Shown here piece after piece: positions 9,201 to 17,256 of a stretch of DNA of 37,473 bases. A model generated the notes under the pieces. It was not told the DNA's origin, did not search any database, and worked only from the letters and a program-made list of their open reading frames with translations. Position numbers and translations under genes: made by a program. The stretch is taken from the IMG/VR virus record IMGVR_UViG_3300045999_009418, positions 1 through 37,473 of that record; one strand, 5' to 3'. The stretch is from a virus. Every line of letters begins with the position of its first letter. Position 1 is the stretch's first letter.

Positions 9201-9393
9201 CTACGGCGCCGCGCCGCAGGTCACCCTCCAGGTGCAGCAGACTGGGCCGGTGATGCAGATGGCAGACGGCTCCCAGTGGATCCGCCGCGATGAGGCGATG
9301 GCCCTGTTGCAGTCCAACACCCGCGCCACCCTGGCAGCCGTTGATCAGATGAACCGCTCCGCGGTCAACCGCAACCGGTACAAACCCCGATGA
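6244..9393 (+). CDS. Tape measure protein
   Basis: 1049 aa, the longest gene in the window. Residues about 175-195 (GRLQGDELRSLMERMPAIG) carry the signature of the tape measure N-terminal domain. Residues about 220-410 are a long, highly charged coiled coil (Glu/Arg/Lys/Gln-rich), and hydrophobic stretches occur at about 515-555 and 690-745, as expected for a protein that inserts in the host membrane at DNA ejection. At roughly 0.15 nm per residue it would set a tail near 160 nm (estimate from the lambda rule). TAATG overlap with the chaperone gene. DNA inside the coiled-coil and hydrophobic parts is locally less GC-rich. Confidence 0.92.
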   Translation: MANDLDALLKVQARVTGQQDLREADALLKRLGVSADNSAGGMRRMASAGNALQGALAAIGLGAVVAGLTAYGRQALTAGEDSQLLALRVKALAEPLGEVARLQAFTARAAEQFTIGQNDAGQAVTDLYGRLRPMGVSLDQIETTFIGVSKAARLSGLGAFDAKEAFRQLGQAMGSGRLQGDELRSLMERMPAIGQAIVEVFNDISRSRGLQQITRQRADELVAEVKAGEKRQTEELQEGIRDRQRAMQRDTDDQLRLIARRYDALRTAMNQAEEDGDTKRDRATRDRLDVEKKAIDERYEIERDGIEERVKLRLKEVSGDTSLSDAQREAVEKRISDERDAILDGIQERQSEELKKLSRGYEDQANQSRRAREADRKEKEIALQDQQRAEEDQLRESLRRRQEDLQSAMNKELETQKEANKKAIVDILLRSKVTVGDIKKMGAEGLITTDIMLKAMDKLAQKSIPPPTALMEFNKAMKDLTKVIGDDLLPTLTPAIQGITSLIESFIAAPDWAKQLTVGLGLLVAALGSLALLVASAKFIGVSLGIVKLIKHFKDLSSASRLARDATKTIGEALVPTATISKPVTPQQLGLDLSKKFQGYQLPLELDLVTPKIPPIKADLVPEVPPSAMSRLMSSLGGIGRALGGLIADVALFGVRLLGLIPGADRLGAAFASLRIGATIAGWLGALGPFAGQAIAAMAPFLAWITGTLLPTLVGVFSGPVGWIALGLAALVVGMVYFREPIMDFLSWALEEIATFWENVWNFIYEMQLEPWVDLWNSDLLKPIRDAAKSWLNSIVKFFGGILEFIDKNWLKQWGAYWESFANDPFAFIEKVEKRFGDLWSSVVETWKRIPGILQNVWDSVLNGMGRTWRWMVGGAVDALNGIIRLWNSVSQNVNRMPTPIKLPVIPEIMTGQIPGFARGGWVSRPTIAQLGEGGDPGGEYAIPAGRMDAAMAAWMQGVRGPALVQAWQSSPSPAGAPAAAPLSGSYGAAPQVTLQVQQTGPVMQMADGSQWIRRDEAMALLQSNTRATLAAVDQMNRSAVNRNRYKPR

Positions 9394-9881
9394 CCAGCCC
9401 CAACCGCATCAGCGCCGCATTCCTGGACATCCGCACCCCTGGCGGGGTGATCATGCGCCGCTGGCAATCCCGCTGGCTTCACGCCGCTGTCACCTGGGAG
9501 GGCGCCGAGTGGGGCTATGCCCCGTTTGAGTGGTCGGGCGTCTCCTCCGGAGGCCTGATCGACGCCGCGACTGCTGCCCTGTCGTTCCCCCTGCTGCTCA
9601 GCCTTGAGCAGGATCTGCGCACCGCATCCGACGGCTACTGGATTGGGCGGCTGCGGGTCTACCACTATCCCGAGCCGGACGATGGCCCCCAGCCCCCTGC
9701 CGGCATGGTGCTCGTCGGTGGCCCGTTCCGCGGGCGTGTCGTGCTAGCTGGCGTCAGCGATTCGCGCCTGGAGGTGACGCTGGATGCGGGCCTGATCGCC
9801 GCGGGCGGCAGCCGGTTCCCTCCCCGCCAGACGACGACCGCCCTGATCGGTACGCCCTGTGAGCTGGGGGGTGGCCGCTGA
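9390..9881 (+). CDS. Minor tail/distal tail protein
   Basis: 163 aa. ATGA overlap with the tape measure gene. Mainly beta pattern (SRWLHAAVTW, IGRLRVYHYP, LEVTLDAGLI) with a GGPFRGRVVLAGVSDSRLEVTL segment resembling minor tail proteins that sit between tape measure and gpJ-type hubs (lambda gpM/gpL position, DUF1833-like). The exact family is unassigned. It ends exactly where the next gene begins, sharing one base. Confidence 0.55.
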   Translation: MTSPNRISAAFLDIRTPGGVIMRRWQSRWLHAAVTWEGAEWGYAPFEWSGVSSGGLIDAATAALSFPLLLSLEQDLRTASDGYWIGRLRVYHYPEPDDGPQPPAGMVLVGGPFRGRVVLAGVSDSRLEVTLDAGLIAAGGSRFPPRQTTTALIGTPCELGGGR

Positions 9882-12154
9882 TGCCAGGGAGCTCCATATA
9901 CCGGTGGCCGATGGTGCCATCGAGCCCCAAGGGGGACGACAGCCGGCAACCGGCAGCGCTCTACAACTACAGAATCCCGGGCTTCGAGTTTGAGGGGGTG
10001 ATCACCCCTCCGGATGAACTGTTTGCGCCCTGGGGGGGGCTTCAGGGCTGGATCAACCACCAGCTGGGCCAGCTCCAGATCAACAGCGCTGCAGCGGTTG
10101 CGGCGATGACCGCGCAGGACCGCACCGCCACCTCTGACGTGGACCTGCTCGCCCCCATCCAGGCGATGGCCCTGGGTGCTGCTGTGCCCGTGGTGTTCGC
10201 CCGGCGCCGCACCGCTGGTACCGGCGGGGTGATGGTGCAGCCACGAGCGACGGAATGCCAGTTCAGCAACACCACGAACACGATCACTGTCAGCTACCAC
10301 TGCGTGCTGGGTGATGGCCAGATGGGATCGGTTCAGGTGCGCGATGTGCGCAATGGCCTCGCCCGTCAAGGATCGTTCAGCCAGAACTACAACACCCGAG
10401 CGGGCACCTGGACACCCGGCAACCGGGCGGGGATTTTCTATGCTATTGGGGAGGAACTGCAGACGTTTCCATTCATCTGTGGCGGGGGCGGAAACTATAA
10501 AGGCCTCTCGACTATTGAGTTTTCCAACAGTTACCCGGTCGATTCTCAGAACTGGAAACAGGCATGGAACATCTTCATCAGATCCGGCCTGATCATTGAA
10601 CGCGGCCGGCTGATTGATTCAGTCGCTGGGCCGTCCGACAACATCTGCGACCTCCTGATCTGGGCGCTCACGAAATCGGGCCGACTGACGGAAGCAGAGA
10701 TTGATATGGATGCAATGCTGAAGGCGGCGCAATTCATCGAAGCGAACCAGCTCTATTGTAATGCTGAGTTTGTTGAGATAACGGATCTGCCGGACTTCAT
10801 CACGAACATTCTCCCTTCGTTCCTCCTGCGTGATGTAACGATTGGCGGAAAGTTTGCGGTTATCCCCCTGCTACCGACCAACGAGGACGGAACCCTCCTG
10901 ACCGGGGAAGTGACGATCGACTGGGACCTGACTGAGGAGGTGATCATCCCTGGCGGCTACAGCGAGCAGCAGGGCGAGGCGGCCACCCGGGGGGCGCTGG
11001 AGGTGATCGCCACCTGGCGCCAGCAGACCAGCGACATCCACCCCCCGCTCAACCGCACGCTCACCGTGGGCCAGGCGGGCGACGACAGCCCGGCGGTGGA
11101 GACCATGAGCATGAGGGGCTACTGCACCTCCGTGCGGCACGCGGCAATGGCGGCCGGCTACCGGCATGCGGTCCGCACGCTGGCGGGCGGCACGGCGACG
11201 GTGCGGCTGGCCCATGGCGATCACTCCGGCTATCTCCGGGCGGGCCAGATCATCCGCACAACCCTGCAGGTCGCGACCGAGTGGGAGCCGTCGGGGTTTC
11301 TGTCGTTCACCTGGCAGCTTGATTCGGCGGCGCTGGCCTCCGACGGATCCGAGACGCTGCAGCTGCGTGCGTTCCCCCTGTTGGCGGACGGCTCCGGCCT
11401 GCTCGCCCAGCGGGTGATCGCAGCCAGGGATGGCGCCCAGGATGTAGACCTGCCCTATCCGGCTACCGGGGGGCGGGACGAGCCAGGGCGAGCCGCGGAT
11501 ACCAGCTCGCCGGCGTCCAGCACATCTGGCGTGCCGTTCACCGATGGGGGCGGAATCCCTCCTGTTGGGAGGCCCGGCAACGTGGACCGGGTGGATATGC
11601 CCCCTGCGGGGCCACCAATCAGGAATGACACGGTGGCGCCGGGAATCGGTGCGCCCGTGTCGCGAGGTGGTGGGGCGCCGAGCACGGGGGATAGGACGCC
11701 GCGCGAGCGGCAGCGAGGAAACCAGCCTTACCTCTACATTCCAAACAATAAAATAACTGGACAAGCTGGACCATGGGAATGCAGATACGGCGCCGCGATT
11801 ATCAGAACACGGGTTAAGGGGCTAGAGATTGGCGGCGGCGGTTACTACCTTGGCCCAATAAATAGGGTCGAGGAAACTAAAACACCCCTACAAGCATTCA
11901 AAATCGATGAAGGATATAGCGGCTATTGGAATGCGTTCTTCACACACTATCGCGTGTTTTGCACTGATCTTAATGGCGCTGAAACTTCGTATGTTGTCTC
12001 AAGCTCGGCGGATACAATTTATGGTGCCGATGGACTGTTTCTAATGGAACCAATTGACTGGCGCTGTAAGTTGCAGGACGACACGCCAGGGCCGCTCAGG
12101 ACACCGGCCGATGAGATCATTTACACCGTGGGAGGGGGCTGGAGTTACCCATGA
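9881..12154 (+). CDS. Tail-tip hub/host-specificity protein (gpJ-like)
   Basis: 757 aa. Around residue 90 the motif LGAAVPVVFARRRTAGTGGVMV resembles the P-V-V-Y-G-R-R-R-x-G-G segment of gpJ-type central tail hub proteins. The order tape measure, minor tail protein, then this gene is the normal tail-tip order. Residues 520-610 form a Gly/Pro/Ser/Thr-rich linker. The last 140 residues (from about 11740) are encoded by DNA of lower GC and end in a beta-rich domain, probably a host-contact tip. Function inferred from order and motif. Confidence 0.65.
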   Translation: MPGSSIYRWPMVPSSPKGDDSRQPAALYNYRIPGFEFEGVITPPDELFAPWGGLQGWINHQLGQLQINSAAAVAAMTAQDRTATSDVDLLAPIQAMALGAAVPVVFARRRTAGTGGVMVQPRATECQFSNTTNTITVSYHCVLGDGQMGSVQVRDVRNGLARQGSFSQNYNTRAGTWTPGNRAGIFYAIGEELQTFPFICGGGGNYKGLSTIEFSNSYPVDSQNWKQAWNIFIRSGLIIERGRLIDSVAGPSDNICDLLIWALTKSGRLTEAEIDMDAMLKAAQFIEANQLYCNAEFVEITDLPDFITNILPSFLLRDVTIGGKFAVIPLLPTNEDGTLLTGEVTIDWDLTEEVIIPGGYSEQQGEAATRGALEVIATWRQQTSDIHPPLNRTLTVGQAGDDSPAVETMSMRGYCTSVRHAAMAAGYRHAVRTLAGGTATVRLAHGDHSGYLRAGQIIRTTLQVATEWEPSGFLSFTWQLDSAALASDGSETLQLRAFPLLADGSGLLAQRVIAARDGAQDVDLPYPATGGRDEPGRAADTSSPASSTSGVPFTDGGGIPPVGRPGNVDRVDMPPAGPPIRNDTVAPGIGAPVSRGGGAPSTGDRTPRERQRGNQPYLYIPNNKITGQAGPWECRYGAAIIRTRVKGLEIGGGGYYLGPINRVEETKTPLQAFKIDEGYSGYWNAFFTHYRVFCTDLNGAETSYVVSSSADTIYGADGLFLMEPIDWRCKLQDDTPGPLRTPADEIIYTVGGGWSYP

Positions 12155-13215
12155 TCCCCTTCCCCGCCCTTCGCCCCAAGGCCAACGACATAGACCACGG
12201 CGACTATCCGGCCTCCGTGCTGCAAACAATGAGCGGCCGGACCGCTATTCTGCAGCACTCAACAACAGAGACCGGGATCAGATTCCCCGCGCAATTCGTA
12301 GGGCTAACACAGGCGGAAGTGCTCGACGTTTTTGATCACTTCGAGTCGGTTGGCAACGTGATCGGCTTCACGTTCGATCCCGTCACCCTGCCGGCGACTG
12401 AAACCCCCTCCGGATACCGCTGGCGCTATGCACGCGAGCCGGTCAGTGTTCAGGACCTTGATTCTGAGTTTTTCTCGGTCTCCTGCCAGTTCATCGCGGA
12501 TCTCTACCCTGACTTCGCGCTGGATGGCGGCTGGGCGACGCTGTTCATCCGGGGCGACGAAGAAACGGTCAGCATCCCCCGCACGGTGGCGCCCAGCGCT
12601 CCCACGATCACCCTGGCGGGCCTGACGGCTGGCGTCACCTCTGACGGGTTCGTGGAGGTGTCGGGTCTGCGCGTGGGCAGCACCTGGCAGTTTTCTACGG
12701 ATGGTGGCAGCTCCTGGTCTGCCGGAACCTCGCCGGGCTTCACCCTGCCCGAGGGCACCTATGCGGCCGGGTCCGTCCGGGTGCGGCAGACCGATCCCGA
12801 CGGGCTCACCTCCACCGCCGCGCAGAATGCCTCCGCCATCACCGTGGCACCGCCCAGCTCGGTCGTGGTGGCGTTCACCGCAGCAGCTGGGGCGAGCACC
12901 ACGGGCACCGTTACCCTCCCCCTGCTGGGCCGGCTCGTGCGGTTCTCCATGAACCACCCCGGATGGTTCACGCTCTACGCATCCGTTGCCGCTCGATCGG
13001 CCGACAGCAGCAGGCCGGCCACGGTGATGCCCGCCAGGGGGGTGGGCGTCTGCGCCGATCCTCGCTTCGACGCTGGTGGGGTGATCAATTTGAACCCGTT
13101 TGCGGACATCAGGAACGAAGAATCGCCAGCGACAACTGCCTACCCGTGGAAACACCTCAACGAAGACACGGTAACCCGCGACTTTGTGATAATCTTAACC
13201 ATTATCACCCCGTAA
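12151..13215 (+). CDS. Minor tail protein with C-terminal Ig-like adhesion region
   Basis: 354 aa. The first 125 residues (FPALRPKAND..., RTAILQHSTTETGIRF, then EFFSVSCQFIAD) resemble the gpM-like fold of short minor tail proteins. Residues about 150-235 read as an immunoglobulin-like repeat with a WQFSTDGGSSWSAG strand pair and a VRVRQTDPDGLTS ending, a pattern seen in bacterial and phage Ig-like surface domains. The remainder is a beta-rich tip. ATGA overlap with the gpJ-like gene. Likely a tail-tip or side-fibre component. Confidence 0.55.
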   Translation: MIPFPALRPKANDIDHGDYPASVLQTMSGRTAILQHSTTETGIRFPAQFVGLTQAEVLDVFDHFESVGNVIGFTFDPVTLPATETPSGYRWRYAREPVSVQDLDSEFFSVSCQFIADLYPDFALDGGWATLFIRGDEETVSIPRTVAPSAPTITLAGLTAGVTSDGFVEVSGLRVGSTWQFSTDGGSSWSAGTSPGFTLPEGTYAAGSVRVRQTDPDGLTSTAAQNASAITVAPPSSVVVAFTAAAGASTTGTVTLPLLGRLVRFSMNHPGWFTLYASVAARSADSSRPATVMPARGVGVCADPRFDAGGVINLNPFADIRNEESPATTAYPWKHLNEDTVTRDFVIILTIITP

Positions 13216-13216
13216 A

Positions 13217-14290
13217 ATGGCAGTTACCACAGCTCCCTATAGCGTCGCGGCAAACTACACCCCAGCGCAGTTTGCGACACAGATCAGGTCGATGTTTATC
13301 GATGCGGGGCTGATGACTGATTGGTTTGCAAGCTTCGCCAATGGCGGGGTGGAGAACAGGGTACTAGAAATAACTTACGACGGCTCGAAAACATACGGAA
13401 AAACTTACTACTGGTTCCAGTTTCTCGGCGCGGATATGTTCGTGCATATCTCCACCGGCTGGAATACATCGACGAACATTCCGCAGGGCGTCGGCGGCGC
13501 TGTTGGCCTGCAGTATCTGGACTGGCTGAGCACGACCACAAGCGCAACGACCAACCACATGCGGGTGACCGCAAGCGGGGCGGCGGGCTTCAATTCCTCG
13601 CAGTCGATCAGTATTCAGCGGATCACCAGCAACGTGAGGACCAATTTCTCCGTCTTCCTGCTGGTGAACGGCTCGACTGCTCTGCATTTCGTTATCGACA
13701 AGACGGCGCCTATTGCGTCGCTGGCGGATCTTGACAAGGTTTGCTATACCTCAATGATGTGGTGCAAGTTATCAACTCCCAATAGGGTTGGGGAGGCGAG
13801 TTTCCAGTTGTTCCCCCCCCGGCTCCGGCGATCTCATCTTGGGCAAGCGCTTCGTGGTGATGCCAACGCCTTCAGGTATGGAGTGTCAAACACTGCGGTC
13901 TCGCCGTGGGATCTCCCGACTGGGGCTTTTAGACAGCTAGGTAATATAGTTTACGGCGCCATCGGAAATTCAAGCAATAACAGCGGCAACGATGGATTTT
14001 CGACCCAGGTATTCACGCTCCCGATTGCGTTCACAAATACAAACCCCGCCTACCCGGCTGACGAAAGGCCGGTGCTTGAGAACTACCTGCTCAACCTGTA
14101 CTCAGCAGCAACACTCCCGGAAGACTTTGCAATCATTGCGATTTACAATAACAACACAGTCGCGCTAGGCTCAACCCTTCAAATAACACCAGGCGTTGAG
14201 GAGTACATCGTCATCGCGGTAGCCAATGCCTCCACCTCCGTGCCCCTCGGCGAGGCCCCAACCATGGTGTTCGGGGGGCGCGTCATCTGA
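13217..14290 (+). CDS. Phage tail-tip structural protein, unknown family
   Basis: 357 aa, ATG two bases after the preceding stop. The composition is Asn/Ser/Thr-rich with many alternating strands and DNA of lower GC than the tape measure gene, as in the other tail-tip genes. Segments such as YGKTYYWFQFLGADMFVHISTGW look like a beta-sandwich. No motif assigns a specific function. It shares its last base with the next ATG. Confidence 0.55.
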   Translation: MAVTTAPYSVAANYTPAQFATQIRSMFIDAGLMTDWFASFANGGVENRVLEITYDGSKTYGKTYYWFQFLGADMFVHISTGWNTSTNIPQGVGGAVGLQYLDWLSTTTSATTNHMRVTASGAAGFNSSQSISIQRITSNVRTNFSVFLLVNGSTALHFVIDKTAPIASLADLDKVCYTSMMWCKLSTPNRVGEASFQLFPPRLRRSHLGQALRGDANAFRYGVSNTAVSPWDLPTGAFRQLGNIVYGAIGNSSNNSGNDGFSTQVFTLPIAFTNTNPAYPADERPVLENYLLNLYSAATLPEDFAIIAIYNNNTVALGSTLQITPGVEEYIVIAVANASTSVPLGEAPTMVFGGRVI

Positions 14291-14577
14291 TGGGCAAATC
14301 CCTCAACCTTCCCACGCTCGCCCTCACGCGGGGCGGCGTCAACCTTTCCCCCTCCTTGGTAGGGCCGCCGTTCAGCGGCGTCAGCGTGGGTGGCACCTCC
14401 GGTGCGACGCGGAGCCTGGCACTACCGACGCTGGCGCTCACCCGGGGCGGAGCCAATCTGAACCCGTCGTTCCTCTCGCTGCTTGAGATCGTCATCGGCG
14501 GCACCAACTGCCCGCCAGGGCGGCGCTATCCGCTCTACGGTCAGCGTGGGCCTGACGCCTGGGAGCTCGACGTATGA
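14290..14577 (+). CDS. Small structural protein with internal 17-residue repeat
   Basis: 95 aa. Two nearly identical segments, NLPTLALTRGGVNLSPS (about 6-22) and ALPTLALTRGGANLNPS (about 44-60), are separated by a Gly/Ser-rich stretch. The repeat suggests a small two-domain linker or cap protein. It ends GQRGPDAWELDV and overlaps the next start (ATGA). No family recognised; location in the tail-tip block is the only functional clue. Confidence 0.5.
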   Translation: MGKSLNLPTLALTRGGVNLSPSLVGPPFSGVSVGGTSGATRSLALPTLALTRGGANLNPSFLSLLEIVIGGTNCPPGRRYPLYGQRGPDAWELDV

Positions 14578-14984
14578 CCATCCTGATCCCTGACAGCCTG
14601 CCCGCTGATCTCTGGCGGTGCCGGCTCGATCTGACGGCGGCTTACCGGGTGTTGCTGCTGACCTCCGCCTACACCTGGCTCCCTGAGCACAACCGCCGCA
14701 ACGACCTCACCGGGGAGCACGCGGCGACGGGTGGCTATCCCACGGGAGGGGTCGCTATCACGCTCTCCGACAGTATCGACACCAACACCCATCAGCATCT
14801 GCTGGTGAGTTCCGCCGTGTCGATCGGGACCGGGCCGATCGTTGCCAGGTGGGCCGCCGTGGTCCGCTGGAGGGGTGGCGCGGCCTCGGATGATGACCTG
14901 GTGTTCGTGAAGGATTTCGGTGCAATGCTCACGGCCGACGGTGCGTACGTTATCCCCCCCATGACAATTCGCACATTCAAATAA
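14574..14984 (+). CDS. Hypothetical tail-associated protein
   Basis: 136 aa, started by ATGA overlap with the repeat protein. Contains LTAAYRVLLLTSAYTWLPEHNRRNDLTGEH and later VKDFGAMLTADGAYVIPPM, mainly beta pattern. The final FGAMLTADGAYVI style is frequent in phage proteins that follow fibre genes, so a fibre-associated or baseplate role is likely, but I cannot name the family. Shares one base with the next gene. Confidence 0.5.
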   Translation: MTILIPDSLPADLWRCRLDLTAAYRVLLLTSAYTWLPEHNRRNDLTGEHAATGGYPTGGVAITLSDSIDTNTHQHLLVSSAVSIGTGPIVARWAAVVRWRGGAASDDDLVFVKDFGAMLTADGAYVIPPMTIRTFK

Positions 14985-15355
14985 TGGCCACATTCCCCAG
15001 TATCTTCACCCAGCCACCCGAGCGTCAGTATCAACTGCCGACGGGAAGCTCATCAGAGACCGTTCTACTTACTGGTGTGAAGGTTATCTACAAGCGTGGA
15101 AGTCTGGTCAGCAATGCGCCATTTTCGTTTTTGTTCACGAATCTAACTCTCACCCGTGCACAGCTGATCAGCACGCACTACAGAGGAGAGAAAAAAAGAG
15201 GTTTTCAAATTCCCGTAGACCTATGGGCTAATCACGCCAGCCTATATGATGTAGTTCCTGCAATGCAGGAATACAGATACAACTCCCCGCCAAGTAGGCG
15301 ACAGAACGCGGCGGGACTTTATGACGTTACAGTGGAACTTGTTACGATGTTCTAG
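14984..15355 (+). CDS. Hypothetical protein of low-GC tail-tip block
   Basis: 123 aa. Encoded by noticeably AT-richer DNA (about 15030-15355) than its neighbours, with a beta-strand pattern (SETVLLTGVKVIYKRGS, PFSFLFTNLTLTRAQLISTHYRG) and a conserved-looking C-terminal DVTVELVTMF strand. Its composition resembles the other exchanged receptor-tip segments. No family recognised. Confidence 0.5.
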   Translation: MATFPSIFTQPPERQYQLPTGSSSETVLLTGVKVIYKRGSLVSNAPFSFLFTNLTLTRAQLISTHYRGEKKRGFQIPVDLWANHASLYDVVPAMQEYRYNSPPSRRQNAAGLYDVTVELVTMF

Positions 15356-15358
15356 GCA

Positions 15359-16099
15359 ATGGCGGAAGATCTGGCCTCAGTGCGTGATGCGGTAGAGCAC
15401 GCGGTGAAGGTGGGCCGGCTGGAGCCCCATCAGCTCGCGGCGCTCTCGAAGCATGACGAGGGCCTCACGCTGGCCCAGCGGCAGGAGTTCACCGAGGGCT
15501 GGCGGGCCAAGGGATCCCCTGCGGAGCCGGCGCACGCCAACCCGCTCAGGGTGCCCTATTACAGCCAGCGAGACAGTGGCACGCGGCACGCCAACAGGAT
15601 GTGTTTCAGCAGCGCTTGCGCGATGATGCTGGAGGGAATGAAGCCTGGCACCCTGCCAGGCCCCAACGGCGATGATGCCTACCTGGGCCGAGTGTTCCGC
15701 TATGGCGACACCATCAACTCCGAGAGCCAGGCAAAAGCGCTTGCCTCCTACGGCGTCACCGCAATACTGAAGAAAAATTGCACAGTTGACGATATCAAGG
15801 CACAGATTGACCGGGGCATCTCCGCGCCTTTAGGGTGCATTCATAAGGGTAACCTTCAGAACCTATATGGCGATGGTCACTGGATTAACGCTATTGGATA
15901 TGACAAGACCGGGTTTATAGTGCACGATCCGTTTGGGGAGATGGATGTGATCAATGGCGGTTATATCAACGGCAACGGCAAAGCTCTTCGTTATTCATTC
16001 AAGAATTTTTGCCGCCGCTGGGAGGTTGTGCAAGCTGGCAGCAGTTACCGCTATGCACCGGGCAATGGCTGGGCGATGATTGCCCAGCCTGTTGCCTAA
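15359..16099 (+). CDS. C39-like cysteine peptidase (candidate endolysin or tail-tip hydrolase)
   Basis: 246 aa. The N-terminal 60 residues are a helical cell-wall-type linker. Then a papain-like C39_2 fold: VPYYSQRDSG (65-74), MCFSSACAMML with Cys82 as nucleophile, GDGHWINAIGYD with His174, and IVHDPFGEMD with Asp190, in the order and spacing of peptidase C39-family domains. No signal peptide. The order after the tail tip suggests a peptidoglycan peptide-cleaving lysis enzyme or a tail-tip wall hydrolase. The gene ends by overlapping the opposite-strand gene at 16096 by four bases. Confidence 0.75.
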   Translation: MAEDLASVRDAVEHAVKVGRLEPHQLAALSKHDEGLTLAQRQEFTEGWRAKGSPAEPAHANPLRVPYYSQRDSGTRHANRMCFSSACAMMLEGMKPGTLPGPNGDDAYLGRVFRYGDTINSESQAKALASYGVTAILKKNCTVDDIKAQIDRGISAPLGCIHKGNLQNLYGDGHWINAIGYDKTGFIVHDPFGEMDVINGGYINGNGKALRYSFKNFCRRWEVVQAGSSYRYAPGNGWAMIAQPVA

Positions 16100-16290
16100 T
16101 CCCTGCGGCACCTGTCGGCGCGGGCAGGGCAACGGCGCCGGCGGTACTCCGCCCAGGCTTCCTCGTCAGCCACCAGCTGAGCCAGGGCCTCGGCCTTGGT
16201 CTTTGCCACCACGCACTGCCCCCGCGAGCACAGGCGCCAGCAGCAGCCACCCGGGCCGTCAACTGCTGACCACTCCAGATTGTCGGTCAC
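16096..16290 (-). CDS. Small hypothetical protein, last gene of long leftward operon
   Basis: 64 aa from GTG 16290, chosen because it forms a GTGA overlap with the upstream stop. Pattern: LEWSAVDGPGGCCWRLCSRGQCVVAKTKAEALAQL, a short beta segment with four Cys, then a helix. Cys-rich small phage proteins like this may bind metal, but no specific family is visible. The end overlaps the convergent peptidase gene by four bases, leaving no room for a terminator. Confidence 0.5.
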   Translation of the reverse strand: MTDNLEWSAVDGPGGCCWRLCSRGQCVVAKTKAEALAQLVADEEAWAEYRRRRCPARADRCRRD

Positions 16291-16571
16291 AGGGCCTCGA
16301 TCCAGCGGAGCTGGAAGACCGCTTCGATCCCCTTCCTGCCGGGGCGGTGGTGGCCCATGGCCTGGACTCGCTGCCCAGGCTGAAGGAGCTGGCAGATGTC
16401 AGCTATGCCCTTGCCCGTGCCAGTGCAGGGCACTCCGCCGCCGTTGGGTGTGCAAATGGCCAGGAAGACCACGAATCCGTTTTTGACTGACTCAAGCGGT
16501 GTGATCACGATGTTTGAGGCCTGTCCTTCCAGCGTGACCAGTCCTGGTGGGGCTTTCTTGGGGTGTTTCAT
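16287..16571 (-). CDS. Small beta-rich protein, possible OB-fold nucleic-acid binder
   Basis: 94 aa. Alternating strands (GLVTLEGQASNIVITPL, FVVFLAICTPNG, QRVQAMGHHRPGRKGIEAVFQLRWIEAL) and a basic RPGRKG loop before the last strand suggest an OB-type fold. This is inference from strand pattern only. It lies in the recombination/replication operon and is coupled to the next gene by GTGA. Confidence 0.4.
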   Translation of the reverse strand: MKHPKKAPPGLVTLEGQASNIVITPLESVKNGFVVFLAICTPNGGGVPCTGTGKGIADICQLLQPGQRVQAMGHHRPGRKGIEAVFQLRWIEAL

Positions 16572-16653
16572 GGGTGGGTATCAGATGAGCATGGGCGGCG
16601 GCGGTTTGATCCACCGCTGACGCGATTGGTCAGGGTGTGGCGGAGCTGTGCGC

Positions 16654-16764
16654 CTAAGGCAGGTTTTTGCAGTCTTCGCGCCATTCCATAAAGCCCTCGC
16701 CATTTTCTTCATAGCCATCGCCACGGCAACGCTCGACAACGTAGGGGAGGGATGGGGTGGTCAT
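16654..16764 (-). CDS. 36-aa small protein
   Basis: ATG 16764 overlaps the stop of the upstream nuclease gene (ATGA at 16761-16764) and opens a 36-codon frame ending at TAG 16654-16656. The sequence is acidic with two Cys (ERCRGDGYEENGEGFMEW) and shows normal codon use for the operon. The coupling pattern, identical to many neighbours, is the main reason to call it. Confidence 0.5.
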   Translation of the reverse strand: MTTPSLPYVVERCRGDGYEENGEGFMEWREDCKNLP

Positions 16765-17213
16765 TTTTGTTGTTTCAGCCTCCTGATAGAACTCAACAAA
16801 ATACGCTGCTCGCCTTGCCAGAAGTAATCGTCCAACACTTCTGCATCTTTTTCCACTTTAACCGATTTGCCATCAAAATACAGCAAACCCCAGCAAGGCG
16901 GTATTTCATTGGCAACGAGTAATCCAGTGGGACAGATGTAATACCTTAGCCGCCCCATTCCTGTTTCCGCATGAGTTCGGAAGGGCTTGTTCTGATCTTT
17001 GTGAAAATCTGCTCTACTGGTCTTTGCCTCCACAAGCAGAGAGCCATGAGCATGAAAGCCAATCACGTCTGGAATTTCAATCATGCAACTACACACTAAT
17101 TCAGTGACAACATGAGAGCAGCCAGGGTGGCCAACGGGTGAGCAGCTTTGATATGGCTTTTTCAGCCATTTGGCGGCAGCCTGCACAAGGTTAGCGTGGG
17201 ACGGGAAAATCAT
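16761..17213 (-). CDS. PD-(D/E)XK nuclease-like protein
   Basis: 150 aa. Residues 47-66 hold the motif IPDVIGF...SLLVEAKTSR: Asp49 then Glu62-x-Lys64, the catalytic core of PD-(D/E)XK nucleases. The downstream RADFHKDQNKPFR and RLRYYICPTG segments match a family of small phage/bacterial nucleases with the same E-A-K-T-S-R-x-D-F string. Likely cuts or processes DNA in recombination or host-DNA degradation. It sits in the leftward replication operon; its stop overlaps the 36-aa gene start. Confidence 0.65.
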   Translation of the reverse strand: MIFPSHANLVQAAAKWLKKPYQSCSPVGHPGCSHVVTELVCSCMIEIPDVIGFHAHGSLLVEAKTSRADFHKDQNKPFRTHAETGMGRLRYYICPTGLLVANEIPPCWGLLYFDGKSVKVEKDAEVLDDYFWQGEQRILLSSIRRLKQQK

Positions 17214-17256
17214 CAGATTGGGTGTTGAGTTGGTGTGAGATTGAATTGAGCGGATG

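Noticed and set aside
10871-11764. 297-aa minus-strand ORF opposite the gpJ-like gene
   Set aside because: Arg/Gly/His-rich shadow, no motif, and the plus frame has clear protein structure.
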